Positions 24,181 through 33,138 of a DNA stretch of 64,000 nucleotides are shown in pieces (the stretch's first letter is position 1; the number at the start of each line of letters is the position of its first letter). The notes under the pieces were generated by a model. It saw only the letters and a list, made by a program, of their open reading frames with translations. It made no database searches and was not told the origin of the DNA. The stretch is from Larkinella soli (GTDB lineage: Bacteria > Bacteroidota > Bacteroidia > Cytophagales > Spirosomataceae). Both the position numbers and the translations under genes were made by a program. The stretch covers positions 62,001-126,000 of the forward strand of contig NZ_QTJY01000005.1 in assembly GCF_003703975.1 (NCBI RefSeq), in the 5' to 3' direction.

Positions 24181-26190
24181 TTATTTCACCACCTTCAGCG
24201 TACCCTGCATCAGCGTGTGGTGGCCGGGGAACGTGCAGACGTACTGGTAGTCGCCGGGGGTAGCCGGGGCCACGAAGTAGATGGCTTCCGAACTCTCCGG
24301 CTGAAGCAGGTTCGTGTGGTAAAGCACGTTCGGCGTCACCGGCACATACTGCATCTTCGAGCCGTTCAGGTTCAGCTTCAGGGCCGCATCCCCGACAGGA
24401 TTGGCGGTTCCGGGCTTCACGATCACGCAGTTATGCAGCATATCGTCGACGTTGTTGAACACCCATTTGATGCGGCTTCCGGCTTTCACCTGCACCTGCG
24501 TCTGATCGAATTTCAGCCCCGGCTGGGTGCTGATCGTGATGACCTGATCCGGGCCTCCGGTCCAGTCGGCAGGCTGTTCGGTGATGCGTTTGGCACTCAC
24601 CGCCGGTTTGCCTTTTCCGGCAGACGGAGCCGGCGTGTTTTTGGTCGAGGCCGTGGCCGCCATGTCGGCATGATTATGTTTGGCCGGTGCGGCAATGGTC
24701 AGGCGCGTGCCGGGCGCAATGGCGTTCAGGGTGTAATAACCGGTATTGTGCAGCAGCGACAGGCCGGTCGTCGATTTGACGCCTTCCGCTTTTACCTCAT
24801 GAATGTACCCCTCGCGGAGCGTCGTATCGACCACGATGCGGGCTTTCAGACCGTTGTCCGACACCACCACGCCCCGGATCGGCACCGGCCGGGCATCTTC
24901 GACGGGGCTGCCGTAGGTCTTGTGGTATTTATAGGTGAAGCTGTTCAGGCTGTAAGACTCCGGATTCTCGGCGGTTTTCCGGTCGGCGGGCAGCGTAAAC
25001 TCCACCTCGAAGCCGTCGGGCATCGACCGGATGGACTTCATCTCGAACGGCATCTGACCGGTCCAGACCAGCCGCTGAACACCGTAAGGATCTTTTCCGG
25101 TGGCGGACCAGCCCCGGCTCGTCTGTCCGACGAACATCGAGCCGTCGAGGCCCCAGGCCATCCGCAGAATACCGGACTGGAAGCCGGAACGGAAGGGGAA
25201 ACAGGCGCCCTGATACTTGCCGTTCACTTTTTCCAGGAACACGCGCATCACCTTGCTGTGCCCCTGATCGCCGACGAACAGCTGCCCCTCGAACGGTCCG
25301 AAACGGCTGGACGTCGTATCTTCCAGAATATCGGAGGTCGAAATGCCCATAAGCGTGTGCGGGAACCACACGGCCGGCACCTTCAGGTTCGGAACGGTTT
25401 TCGCCACCTCATGCATCGGCTTTCCGGTGCTGGGCACGTCTTCCGGCTTCAGTTTCAGGGGAGAACCCGGCTCCGACGACCAGCGCAGACCGGCCGGGTT
25501 GCCGGCGAAATCGCCCCGTTCGAGGTGGGTCATCCGGCCGGAGCCGACCCAGTCGCCCTGGTTTTCGGCGTAGAAGATGCTCCCGTCGCGGAGCATGGTG
25601 AAACCGGCCGGGGAGCGCAGGCCGGTGGCCCAGGGCTTCAATTCGCCCTTCTCGTTCACCTTCAGCATCCAGCCCCGCCATTTCGCCAGAGAGGCCCCGA
25701 AACCGATCCAGTCGAGGTTGAGCGTAATGAGCATATCGCCGTCGGGCAGGAACAGCGGCCCGTAGGAATATTCGTGGTAGTTGCCCGACAGCGGCCACTT
25801 CACGATCGACTGATACTCGTTCGCTTCACCGTCGCCGTCGGTGTCGATCATCTTCGTGATTTCGCCCCGCTGGGTGGCGTAAAAGGCGCCTTTGTGGTAG
25901 GTAAGCCCCAGCGGCTCGTGGAGGCCGTAGCCAAACCGCCGGAACTGCGGCTGGCGGCTGCCCTGCATATAGGGGTTGCTGATGAGCCACACCTCACCCC
26001 GGCGGGTCGAAACACCCAGCCGGCCGTCGGGGATGACCGTCATCCCGCCCACTTCCAGCAGGACGCCTTCCGGAATGGGAAGGGTGATAAGCCGGTAATA
26101 ATCATCTTCCGTCATGGGCCGGCCGGTCTGTGCCGACACGCCCGCAGCAAGAAGAAAGGTTGAAAGGAAAAGGCCGATAATTTTTTTCAT
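24181..26190 (-). CDS. Secreted beta-propeller fused to a type 1 copper (azurin-like) domain
   Basis: A 669-aa protein with signal MKKIIGLFLSTFLLAAGVSAQ. Residues about 30-400 form a sorbosone-dehydrogenase-like propeller (GVSTRRGEVWLISNP, LGLTYHKGAFYATQRGEI, FVGDQGHSKVMRV). After a Pro/Ala/Lys linker (about 505-540) comes a cupredoxin with type 1 copper ligands His586, Cys652, His657 and Met661 (C-x4-H-x3-M as in azurin/auracyanin). The propeller would oxidise a substrate or bind a partner while the copper domain carries electrons. It is the third gene of an operon with PA14 and CsaA-like genes. Confidence 0.88.
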   Translation of the reverse strand: MKKIIGLFLSTFLLAAGVSAQTGRPMTEDDYYRLITLPIPEGVLLEVGGMTVIPDGRLGVSTRRGEVWLISNPYMQGSRQPQFRRFGYGLHEPLGLTYHKGAFYATQRGEITKMIDTDGDGEANEYQSIVKWPLSGNYHEYSYGPLFLPDGDMLITLNLDWIGFGASLAKWRGWMLKVNEKGELKPWATGLRSPAGFTMLRDGSIFYAENQGDWVGSGRMTHLERGDFAGNPAGLRWSSEPGSPLKLKPEDVPSTGKPMHEVAKTVPNLKVPAVWFPHTLMGISTSDILEDTTSSRFGPFEGQLFVGDQGHSKVMRVFLEKVNGKYQGACFPFRSGFQSGILRMAWGLDGSMFVGQTSRGWSATGKDPYGVQRLVWTGQMPFEMKSIRSMPDGFEVEFTLPADRKTAENPESYSLNSFTYKYHKTYGSPVEDARPVPIRGVVVSDNGLKARIVVDTTLREGYIHEVKAEGVKSTTGLSLLHNTGYYTLNAIAPGTRLTIAAPAKHNHADMAATASTKNTPAPSAGKGKPAVSAKRITEQPADWTGGPDQVITISTQPGLKFDQTQVQVKAGSRIKWVFNNVDDMLHNCVIVKPGTANPVGDAALKLNLNGSKMQYVPVTPNVLYHTNLLQPESSEAIYFVAPATPGDYQYVCTFPGHHTLMQGTLKVVK

Positions 26191-26211
26191 GATGTCTGAT
26201 GGCTTCGCTAT

Positions 26212-26550
26212 TTACGCTATTCTCAAACCGTTTTCAGTTTTTCGTTCGGTCTGCAGCAGGGTGACTTCTCCCTCCGCGCCTACCGCTCCCAGGACCAGAC
26301 ATTCGCTGCGGAACGTCGCGATCTGTTTGGGAGGGAAGTTAATGACCGCCACGATCTGCATCCCGACCAGGTCATCGGGCCGGTACAGTTTCGTCAACTG
26401 GGCCGACGACCGCCGGATGCCCTTCGATCCGAAATCGATGGTCAGTTGATAGGCCGGTTTGCGGGCCTGCGGGAAGGGATCGACGGCGAGGATGGTGCCG
26501 GTCACCATCTCCACGTTTTCAAACTCCTCCCAGGTCAGGTTATTTTCCAT
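26212..26550 (-). CDS. csaA: CsaA-like tRNA-binding domain protein
   Basis: A 112-aa stand-alone OB-fold protein of the EMAP/Trbp111/CsaA family: VEMVTGTILAVDPFPQARKPAYQLTIDFG, SSAQLTKLY, IVAVINFPPKQIATFRSECLVLGA. The length matches CsaA (about 110 aa), and the start at 26550 (MENNLTWEEF) fits known N-termini. CsaA is a cytoplasmic tRNA-binding, chaperone-like protein linked to export. It lies 7 nt after the PA14 gene and 21 nt before the cupredoxin gene, an operon otherwise made of exported proteins. Confidence 0.85.
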   Translation of the reverse strand: MENNLTWEEFENVEMVTGTILAVDPFPQARKPAYQLTIDFGSKGIRRSSAQLTKLYRPDDLVGMQIVAVINFPPKQIATFRSECLVLGAVGAEGEVTLLQTERKTENGLRIA

Positions 26551-26557
26551 GTCCGGA

Positions 26558-28315
26558 TTACCAGAGTAGGGCATACTGAATGGTGGCCGCTCCGTTTTTC
26601 AGGCCGACAGGCAGGATCAGTTCCTGACGCCCGCCACTGGGCCGCACGGTCGCTTTCGTTTTCGGATCGAGCCGTACATAATACCGTCCGTCGACGACGT
26701 ACAGCCCCTTCGCCACCTCCTCGATCGACTGGCCCGAACCCAGGCGGCAGTAGAGCGAGCCGGTGTCGGGGCCGGTCAGCGTCAGCGTCCGGGTGAGGGC
26801 CTTTCCGTCGGCGTCGGGCAGAATCGCGTCCGTAACGTCCATCTGCTGAAAGCGGTATTGCGTAATCGGGAAGCCCTGGGCATTCATCCGCAGCCCTTTG
26901 TAGGTCAGCTCCCGGTCGGACAGGCTGTCGGGCCAGAACTGGGTCGGGTTCGCCAGCAGGGCCAGCGGGTTCTGGGCCGACAGGACGGCCGGAGCGCCCA
27001 GCGGCTTGAGCAGCTGCGGCTCCCCGCGTTCGTACCACATCTCGGTGACGTCGGCGAACGGGCCGCGCCAGACCTGGAGCAGGGCACCCTGGTTCAGATC
27101 GACGGTATAGTTCAGGCCGCCGGGGCCGCCCACCGACAGACAGTGGGTTTTCTTCTTCCCGTTAAAATTCACGAACGACCGGATCACGGACGGTTTGGTG
27201 CCGGGTTCGACGGCAATCTGCCCGACGGGGTCCGGCTCGGGCAGTGAGGCCCGGGCGTGCAGCGCCTGGAACTTGGTGTCGGGCGCAGAAATGAACATCC
27301 CGAAACCCGGCCGGGGCCACGAACGGCCGTAGAACAGGGTGAACGGATGCCGGCCCGCCGTCAGATTGACCTTGGCGGCATTCATCGAGCCGAGGCCCTG
27401 ATAAGTGTTCGGGATGGCGTCCCGGCCGTCGATCTGCAACCCGGCATAGCCGCCGTTCTGCAGGGCGACGGTATAGGTCCCGGCCTCGTCGACGATCAGG
27501 TCGCCGGTATAGACGATGGCGTGCCAGCGCGGCTGGCCGTAAGCCACTTCGTAGGTCAGGGCGGAGGTGGTATCTTCCTTCACCAGCTTCAGGTTGGACA
27601 GAGCGGCCGGGGAAGTGGTCTCGGTTTTGGCTTCGTAGAATTTATACCTGAGGTTGGCCAGCCGCGCCACCGGGCGGTCCTTAATGAGCTGATAGGCGAT
27701 GTTCCGAACGGCCACCGTGCCGTTTTTCACGTTCAACGCCACCGTGCCGGGTGCGCCGGTTCCCGAGCGGGGCAGCACCAGGTTCTCATGCAGGAGACTG
27801 TTGTTGAGCGTCATCCGGGTCAGCGTCGCCGGTCCTTTGCCCGACTGCACCGACACCTCCAGACGCTGCCACAAACCGGGGGCTTCGGCCGCGTTCTGAA
27901 GCGGCAGCAGGGCCGGACTGGCCTCCACACTGCCGAAGGTGGAACCGTTCAGGGTCGGCTGTCCCCAGCTGTCGGTCAGACGGATGCCGGCCGGGCCGAA
28001 GGAGAGCGTCGCATCGGCACCGGGTGACAGCAGCACGTCCATGACCACGCGAACGTCGGCGGCATTGGTCAGGAGCGTTAGGGGCTGGCCGGGCGAACCC
28101 ACCAGCACGCCGTTGCCGGCCTTGGTTTTCACCTCCGGACGAAACGGGTTGACCTGCACGGAGGCCGCCTGCTTCCAGCTGGAAGGCAGACCGGAGAGCT
28201 TGTCGGCGGGAAGAAGCGTCAAGGATTCGTCAACGGATTGTGCCCGGACCGGGACTGCGGCCGCCATCAGCAGCAGGGCAGTTCCGTAACCGAACCGTCG
28301 GAGAAAGGGATTCAT
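26558..28315 (-). CDS. Secreted PA14-domain protein with laminin-like N-terminal domain
   Basis: A 585-aa protein; the start at 28315 gives the signal MNPFLRRFGYGTALLLMAAAVPVRAQS. Residues about 30-210 look like the jelly-roll of 3-keto-disaccharide hydrolases (DUF1080): VVMDVLLSPGADATLSFG, WQRLEVSVQSG. A PA14-like domain follows (about 215-355: LRYKFYEA, YTGDLIVDEAGTYTVALQNGGYAGLQIDGR, PFTLFYGRSWPRPGFGMFIS). The C-terminal third is unrecognised and includes LQVWRGPFADVTEMWYERG, seen in proteins near cytochrome-type dehydrogenases. Probably binds or acts on carbohydrate outside the cell. First gene of the operon. Confidence 0.75.
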   Translation of the reverse strand: MNPFLRRFGYGTALLLMAAAVPVRAQSVDESLTLLPADKLSGLPSSWKQAASVQVNPFRPEVKTKAGNGVLVGSPGQPLTLLTNAADVRVVMDVLLSPGADATLSFGPAGIRLTDSWGQPTLNGSTFGSVEASPALLPLQNAAEAPGLWQRLEVSVQSGKGPATLTRMTLNNSLLHENLVLPRSGTGAPGTVALNVKNGTVAVRNIAYQLIKDRPVARLANLRYKFYEAKTETTSPAALSNLKLVKEDTTSALTYEVAYGQPRWHAIVYTGDLIVDEAGTYTVALQNGGYAGLQIDGRDAIPNTYQGLGSMNAAKVNLTAGRHPFTLFYGRSWPRPGFGMFISAPDTKFQALHARASLPEPDPVGQIAVEPGTKPSVIRSFVNFNGKKKTHCLSVGGPGGLNYTVDLNQGALLQVWRGPFADVTEMWYERGEPQLLKPLGAPAVLSAQNPLALLANPTQFWPDSLSDRELTYKGLRMNAQGFPITQYRFQQMDVTDAILPDADGKALTRTLTLTGPDTGSLYCRLGSGQSIEEVAKGLYVVDGRYYVRLDPKTKATVRPSGGRQELILPVGLKNGAATIQYALLW

Positions 28316-28473
28316 TGAATATAAATAAGGTTTCAGGATTTCAAAGTTAACAATAAATCGGGTTTCGGTTTCAAAAGTCCGCCGGCCTGAATACCAAAAT
28401 TCCAAAACTACTAACTTGCAAACCGGAATTAACCTGTTTTCCCTGTTTCCATGGGCCTTAACTTTACACTCCA

Positions 28474-29862
28474 ATGAAAAACCCATTTCGTTCCGGCACC
28501 GGCCCGAGCCTGCTCGCCGGGGTGGCCCTGACCGCCGTACTGATGTCCTTTACGGGAAAAAATGAAGGTCCGAAAGACAAAACCGCCCTTTCGAAAACAC
28601 CGGCCCGCCCGGCGCTCCCCGCTCCCGATCCCGACAACGGCGGCCTGAAACTGATGAGCGGCTTCGGGGCGCTCACCGTGGCCGACAACCTCGGCAGCGC
28701 CCGCCATATCGCCGTCGACCCGCAGGGCACGATCTTCGTCAAACTGAACCGGCTGAAGGAAGGCAAGGGCATCGTCGGGCTGCAGGACGGCAACGGCGAC
28801 GGCAAAGCCGATAAAACCACAATGTTCGGCAACTACGGCGGCACCGGCCTGGCGATCTACAACGGTTATCTGTATGCCTCCTCCGACACGTCGGTGTACC
28901 GCTACAAGATGACCAACGGGATGGTGGCCGAGGACGCCAAAGCCGAGCCGATCGTGACCGGCCTGACCCTCCAGCGCCAGCATGCCTCCAAGCCGCTGGC
29001 GATCTCGCCCGACGGCAAGCTGTACGTCACCTTCGGCGCGCCCTCCAATGCCTGCCAGGAAAAAGACCGCCAGCCGGGTTCGAAGGGCCAGGAACCCTGT
29101 CCGCTGCTGGAAGAATACGGCGGCATCTGGGAGTTCGACGCCAACAAACCGAACCAGCGGCAGAAGGACGGCTCGCGCTATGCGACCGGCATCCGCAACG
29201 CCGTCGCCCTCGACTGGAATACGGCCAACAACACCCTTTATGCCCTCCAGCACGGCCGCGACGCCCTCAACAACTGGGGCGGTGTGTTCACCAACGAGGT
29301 AAGCGCCGAGCTGCCTTCCGAAGAGTTCATGATGGTGAAGAAAGGCTCCGACTTCGGCTGGCCCTACTGCTACAACGACCATAACCAGAACAAAAAGGTG
29401 CTGGCTCCTGAGTACGGCGGTGACGGCAAAAAGATCGAGCGCTGCGAAGGCAAGGACAAGCCCATCATGGCCTTCCCCGGCCACTGGGCGCCCAACGACG
29501 TGCTGTTCTACACCGGCAGCCAGTTCCCGGCCCGCTACAAAAACGGCGCGTTCATCTGCTTCCACGGTTCCTGGAACCGCGCTCCGCTGAAGCAGGGCGG
29601 CTATTTCGTGGCCTTCGTGCCGTTCGGAAAAGACGGAAAACCGTCCGGGAAATATGAAGTCTTCGCGGAGAATTTCGCGGGAGTTGCCGAAGTCGCCAAA
29701 CCCGGCGACAGCGGCCCGAACGCCGGCAAGCTCGATCTGGCCAGCCCCGGCGACGCCAAACACCGCCCGATGGGCCTCGCCCAGGGTCCGGACGGCTCGC
29801 TCTACATCTCCGACTCGGTCAAAGGCACCGTCTGGCGGGTGATGTACACGGCGAAGAAATAA
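28474..29862 (+). CDS. Glucose/sorbosone dehydrogenase-like secreted beta-propeller
   Basis: A 462-aa exported protein; an N-terminal hydrophobic segment (about residues 11-27) acts as signal or anchor. The propeller blades include HIAVDPQGTIFVKL, GIVGLQDGNGDGKAD, YATGIRNAVALDWN and MGLAQGPDGSLYISDS, matching soluble PQQ-dependent aldose/sorbosone dehydrogenases. GIRNA and the FCFHGSWNRAP region contain residues usually near the cofactor. It is divergent from the PA14-CsaA-cupredoxin operon, suggesting a shared role in periplasmic sugar oxidation. Cofactor use is inferred. Confidence 0.87.
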   Translation: MKNPFRSGTGPSLLAGVALTAVLMSFTGKNEGPKDKTALSKTPARPALPAPDPDNGGLKLMSGFGALTVADNLGSARHIAVDPQGTIFVKLNRLKEGKGIVGLQDGNGDGKADKTTMFGNYGGTGLAIYNGYLYASSDTSVYRYKMTNGMVAEDAKAEPIVTGLTLQRQHASKPLAISPDGKLYVTFGAPSNACQEKDRQPGSKGQEPCPLLEEYGGIWEFDANKPNQRQKDGSRYATGIRNAVALDWNTANNTLYALQHGRDALNNWGGVFTNEVSAELPSEEFMMVKKGSDFGWPYCYNDHNQNKKVLAPEYGGDGKKIERCEGKDKPIMAFPGHWAPNDVLFYTGSQFPARYKNGAFICFHGSWNRAPLKQGGYFVAFVPFGKDGKPSGKYEVFAENFAGVAEVAKPGDSGPNAGKLDLASPGDAKHRPMGLAQGPDGSLYISDSVKGTVWRVMYTAKK

Positions 29863-29886
29863 CCAGAACCGCCTGACCGGTTTTCA

Positions 29887-29914
29887 GAACGGCCCTCCAG
29901 TGAGAGGGCCGTTC
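29887..29914 (+). terminator. Putative terminator of the sorbosone dehydrogenase-like gene
   Basis: GAACGGCCCTC (29887-29897) pairs with GAGGGCCGTTC (29904-29914) across a 6-nt loop. The following GCGTTCTTAGG is only weakly U-rich, so termination efficiency is uncertain. Confidence 0.6.
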
Positions 29915-29972
29915 GCGTTCTTAGGAAAAGCGGGGTGAAAATTCGTAGGTTTGGGAAACCAATTTCCGGAAG

Positions 29973-30401
29973 ATGCACGATGACGTTCGCTGGATTCAGC
30001 GGTTTGGCAATTACAAAAAAGCCCTTTCGCAGCTCAATCGATTCATCGAAAAAGGCGAACTGAACGAGTTTGAGGAACAGGGCCTGATCAAGGCGTTCGA
30101 ATCTACGTATGAACTGGCCTGGAAGACCCAGCAGGATCTGCTTCAGGACAAAGGCTACCGTGACCTCTTCGGGCCGCGCCCGGTCATCGAACAGGCCTTC
30201 CAGGACGGTTATATCGACGGTCTGGCCTGGGCCAGAATGCACAAAAGCCGCAATCTGACGAGCCATAGCTACAACGAGGAAACCGCCAACGAAATCGTTA
30301 CCGATATCGAAAATGAGTACGTTGGTTTATTGAATCAGCTGGCCGCCCGGCTGGAAGCGGAACAGCACGGAAGGCAATTGTCTCCCCTTGACTCCGAATA
30401 A
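29973..30401 (+). CDS. hepT: HEPN toxin HepT of a type VII toxin-antitoxin system
   Basis: A 142-aa all-helical protein of the HI0074/HepT family (nucleotidyltransferase substrate-binding). The RNase motif R-x4-H-x-Y is intact as Arg93, His98 and Tyr100 in RNLTSHSY. In studied HepT-MntA pairs the Tyr is adenylylated by the antitoxin to silence the RNase. The mntA gene begins 3 nt after its stop, the usual gene order. The target RNA is unknown. Confidence 0.87.
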   Translation: MHDDVRWIQRFGNYKKALSQLNRFIEKGELNEFEEQGLIKAFESTYELAWKTQQDLLQDKGYRDLFGPRPVIEQAFQDGYIDGLAWARMHKSRNLTSHSYNEETANEIVTDIENEYVGLLNQLAARLEAEQHGRQLSPLDSE

Positions 30402-30404
30402 GCC

Positions 30405-30701
30405 ATGTCGTTCGGTCTAAGCCCGGAAATCCTTTCCAATATCACCGGTATTCTGGCGACTAACAGCCGGGTTCACCAGGCCGTCCTGTTTGGGTCAAGG
30501 GCAAAGGGAACGTTCCGGCCCGGATCGGATATCGACATCGCTCTTATCGGCAACCAACTGACCCTGGACGATATCCGGACGCTTTCCTTAAAACTCGATG
30601 ACCTTTGGCTTCTCTACCGGTTTGACCTCGTCATCTACGATCGTATCGACGAACCGGCGTTAAAAGACCACATTGACCGGGTAGGCCAACCGCTTCTTTA
30701 A
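30405..30701 (+). CDS. mntA: MNT-type nucleotidyltransferase antitoxin MntA
   Basis: A 98-aa minimal nucleotidyltransferase. The signature GS-x10-D-x-D is complete: Gly30-Ser31, then Asp42 and Asp44 (VLFGSRAKG then SDIDIALIG). The size and position directly after hepT identify it as the AMP-transferring antitoxin of a type VII module. Its stop is 4 nt from that of the convergent creatininase-like gene. Confidence 0.87.
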   Translation: MSFGLSPEILSNITGILATNSRVHQAVLFGSRAKGTFRPGSDIDIALIGNQLTLDDIRTLSLKLDDLWLLYRFDLVIYDRIDEPALKDHIDRVGQPLL

Positions 30702-30705
30702 ACAC

Positions 30706-31470
30706 TTACTCGTACAACTCCTTCAAATCCAGCCTGGCCAGTTCGACGAAGAAACCGCCGAGCTTTTGGGTCACGTCTTCGAAATACCGGCGGCCTTTTT
30801 CGGCGGTGGCCTGCGAGGGGTCGCCGATGCCGGTGTCGGCCGTCACCTGCGACCATTTCCGCTCGGCCCAGGCCCAGCCTTCCCGCAGCGCCTGCACCTT
30901 CCATGTTTTAGCTGCGCCGTCGCCGGCCTGCTCCAGCGGCAGCACGAGGTCCGGGCGCAGATGGAGCAGCAGGCTTGTTTCCATCTCGTCGGCATGGTCG
31001 CCTTTGGGCTGGTCGAAATACCGGCTTTTGTCGAGCGTCTGGAACCAGGAGCAGGTACTCAGAAACATCTCCGGGTACCGGACGCCCAGCTCCCGCAGCA
31101 TGGTTTTGAAATCGTTGCCTCCGTGGCTGTTCAGGATCAGCAGCTTGCGGATGCCCTGCCGGTTCAGCACCTCGATGATGTCGTTCAGGATGGCCTTCTG
31201 CGTACTCGGGTACAGGTTGATGTCGAGCAGGATGTCGGTCTGGCCGGTATTGACCCCGAACGGGATCGTCGGCAGCACCATCACCCGGGCGCCCTGCTCC
31301 CAGGCCCGCCGGGCGGCTTCGGCGGCAATGTGGTCGGCCTCGATCACGTCGGTGGCATAAGGCAGATGATAATTGTGGGCCTCGGTGGCTCCCCAGGGCA
31401 GAATCGCCAGTTCAACCGGCTGATCGTGAATGTGTTTCCAGTTGGCTTCGGCCAGAATATAAGGGCGCAT
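30706..31470 (-). CDS. Creatininase-family amidohydrolase
   Basis: A 254-aa member of the creatininase/FapyGua deformylase family. Metal and catalytic motifs are LPWGATEAHNYHLPYATDVIEA (Glu, His, Asp ligands), ILNSHGGND and the later GDHADEMETS. These enzymes hydrolyse cyclic amides or formamides with two metal ions in the cytoplasm; the substrate here is unknown. It is monocistronic and divergent from cydA. Confidence 0.88.
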   Translation of the reverse strand: MRPYILAEANWKHIHDQPVELAILPWGATEAHNYHLPYATDVIEADHIAAEAARRAWEQGARVMVLPTIPFGVNTGQTDILLDINLYPSTQKAILNDIIEVLNRQGIRKLLILNSHGGNDFKTMLRELGVRYPEMFLSTCSWFQTLDKSRYFDQPKGDHADEMETSLLLHLRPDLVLPLEQAGDGAAKTWKVQALREGWAWAERKWSQVTADTGIGDPSQATAEKGRRYFEDVTQKLGGFFVELARLDLKELYE

Positions 31471-31642
31471 GGAGTCGGGTTAAAGGGTCGGTCTTGCTGT
31501 TCGGGACGGCGCTTCGGCCGCCGGGTCCGTAAAAATACCGCCTTTTGAGTTACCGGTAATAAAACTTGTTCCGGACCAGGATTTCATGTCGGGTTGCACC
31601 GTAACTTGCGGGCGATCCTCCACTTCCCAATCACCACCGGCC

Positions 31643-33028
31643 ATGGACAACGTTGAAATCCTCTCCCGCATCCAGTTCGCCTTCACCATTGCCTTCCATT
31701 ATATCTATCCTCCACTGAGCATCGGCCTCGGGGTCTGTCTGGTCATCATGGAAGGTCTTTTCCTGAAAACCGGCAACGTGGTTTATGAAGAACTGACCCG
31801 GTTCTGGGTCAAAATCTTCGCCCTGATCTTCGGCATCGGCGTCGCGACGGGCATCGTCATGGAGTTTGAATTCGGCACCAACTGGGCGGTCTATTCCCGC
31901 TATGTCGGCGACATTTTCGGCTCCGCGCTGGCGGCCGAGGGCATTTTCGCCTTCGCGCTCGAATCCGGTTTTCTCGGGATTCTGATTTTCGGCTGGAACC
32001 GCGTTAGTCCGCGGGTTCACTTTCTTTCCACGGTCCTGGTGGCGTTGGGGTCGATGTTTTCGGCGCTCTGGATCGTGGTCGCCAACTCCTGGCAGCAGAC
32101 CCCGGCGGGTTACCGCATCGAGGGCGAGGGCCTGAAAGCCCGGGCCGTAGTAACCAACTTCTGGGACATGGTATTCAACCCGTCGTCCGTCGAGCGGTAT
32201 TCGCACGTGCTGATCGGCGCTTTTCTGGCCGGGGCCTTTCTGGTGCTGAGCGTCAGTGCGTGGTATATTCTCAAAGGGCGGTTCGAGGATCATTCCCGAA
32301 AAGCCTTCAGAATTGCCCTCTGGGTGGCGGCCGTGGCCTCGCTGGGGCAGTTGTTCACGGGTCATCAATCGGCCGAGGTCGTGACGAAATACCAGCCGGC
32401 CAAGCTGGCGGCCATGGAAGGCCACTTCGAAAAATCCGCCCCGGCCGACGCCTGGCTGTTCGGCTGGGTCGATGCGGAGAAGCAGGAGGTCAAAGGGCTG
32501 AAAATACCGGGCGGCCTCTCGTTTCTGGTGCATCAGGATTTCACGAAACCCATTCCCGGCCTCAACAGCATCCCGCCCGAAAACCGTCCGACGGCCGTCA
32601 ATTTCGTGTTTCAGACCTACCACCTGATGGTCATGATCGGCATGACGCTGATCGGCCTTTCGTGGCTGGCGCTTTTTCTCCTTTACCGGAAAAAACTGTT
32701 TCAGACCCGCTGGCTGATGGCGGTGTTCGTGCCGTCGGTGCTGCTGCCGCAGATCGCCAACCAGGTCGGCTGGTACACGGCGGAGGTGGGCCGCCAGCCG
32801 TGGGTGGTGTACGGGCACCTGCGTACGTCCGACGCGCTTTCCCAGGCCGTCAGGGCGGAGCACGTGCTGATCTCCCTCCTCCTGTTCACCTTCATTTACG
32901 TGGTACTGTTCGGACTGTTCCTGTATCTGCTGAACAAGAAAATCCAGCACGGCCCCGACACCGACCTGATGACCGACGAAAACGCTCCGTTCTCCAAGCG
33001 AAACCCCGACCTGTTCGAGATTCACTAA
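31643..33028 (+). CDS. cydA: Cytochrome bd ubiquinol oxidase subunit I
   Basis: A 461-aa, multi-span inner-membrane protein; I start at 31643 ([20 protein letters not shown]) since the upstream extension is hydrophilic and unconserved. The haem b595/d ligand His lies in [15 protein letters not shown]. The quinol-binding segment begins [23 protein letters not shown]. At 461 residues it belongs to the short Q-loop class rather than the 522-residue E. coli type. It reduces O2 with very high affinity and is paired with cydB 110 bp downstream. Confidence 0.93.
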   Translation: MDNVEILSRIQFAFTIAFHYIYPPLSIGLGVCLVIMEGLFLKTGNVVYEELTRFWVKIFALIFGIGVATGIVMEFEFGTNWAVYSRYVGDIFGSALAAEGIFAFALESGFLGILIFGWNRVSPRVHFLSTVLVALGSMFSALWIVVANSWQQTPAGYRIEGEGLKARAVVTNFWDMVFNPSSVERYSHVLIGAFLAGAFLVLSVSAWYILKGRFEDHSRKAFRIALWVAAVASLGQLFTGHQSAEVVTKYQPAKLAAMEGHFEKSAPADAWLFGWVDAEKQEVKGLKIPGGLSFLVHQDFTKPIPGLNSIPPENRPTAVNFVFQTYHLMVMIGMTLIGLSWLALFLLYRKKLFQTRWLMAVFVPSVLLPQIANQVGWYTAEVGRQPWVVYGHLRTSDALSQAVRAEHVLISLLLFTFIYVVLFGLFLYLLNKKIQHGPDTDLMTDENAPFSKRNPDLFEIH

Positions 33029-33030
33029 AG

Positions 33031-33128
33031 GGAATAAAAGAATAAATGAATAAAAGAATGAATGAATAGCGAAACTGCCGGCACTCATCCATTCAACAAT
33101 TCAATCATTCAACCACTCAATCATTCAA
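33031..33128 (+). repeat. Low-complexity inverted repeat region between cydA and cydB
   Basis: The left part (33031-33068) is built from GAATAAA/GAATGAAT units and the right part (33090-33128) from ATTCAATC/ATTCAACC units. The two halves are roughly complementary and can fold over the central gap (33069-33089). The tandem units invite slippage, and the fold lies in the cydAB mRNA just before the cydB start. Confidence 0.7.
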
Positions 33129-33138
33129 GAACTCCCCC

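Noticed and set aside
24175-26163. 662-codon plus-strand frame opposite the propeller-cupredoxin gene
   Set aside because: Shadow frame; the minus strand encodes signal peptide, propeller and copper ligands.
33031-33128. CRISPR-like or minisatellite array between cydA and cydB
   Set aside because: Units are 4-8 bp, without regular spacers; kept as a low-complexity inverted repeat.
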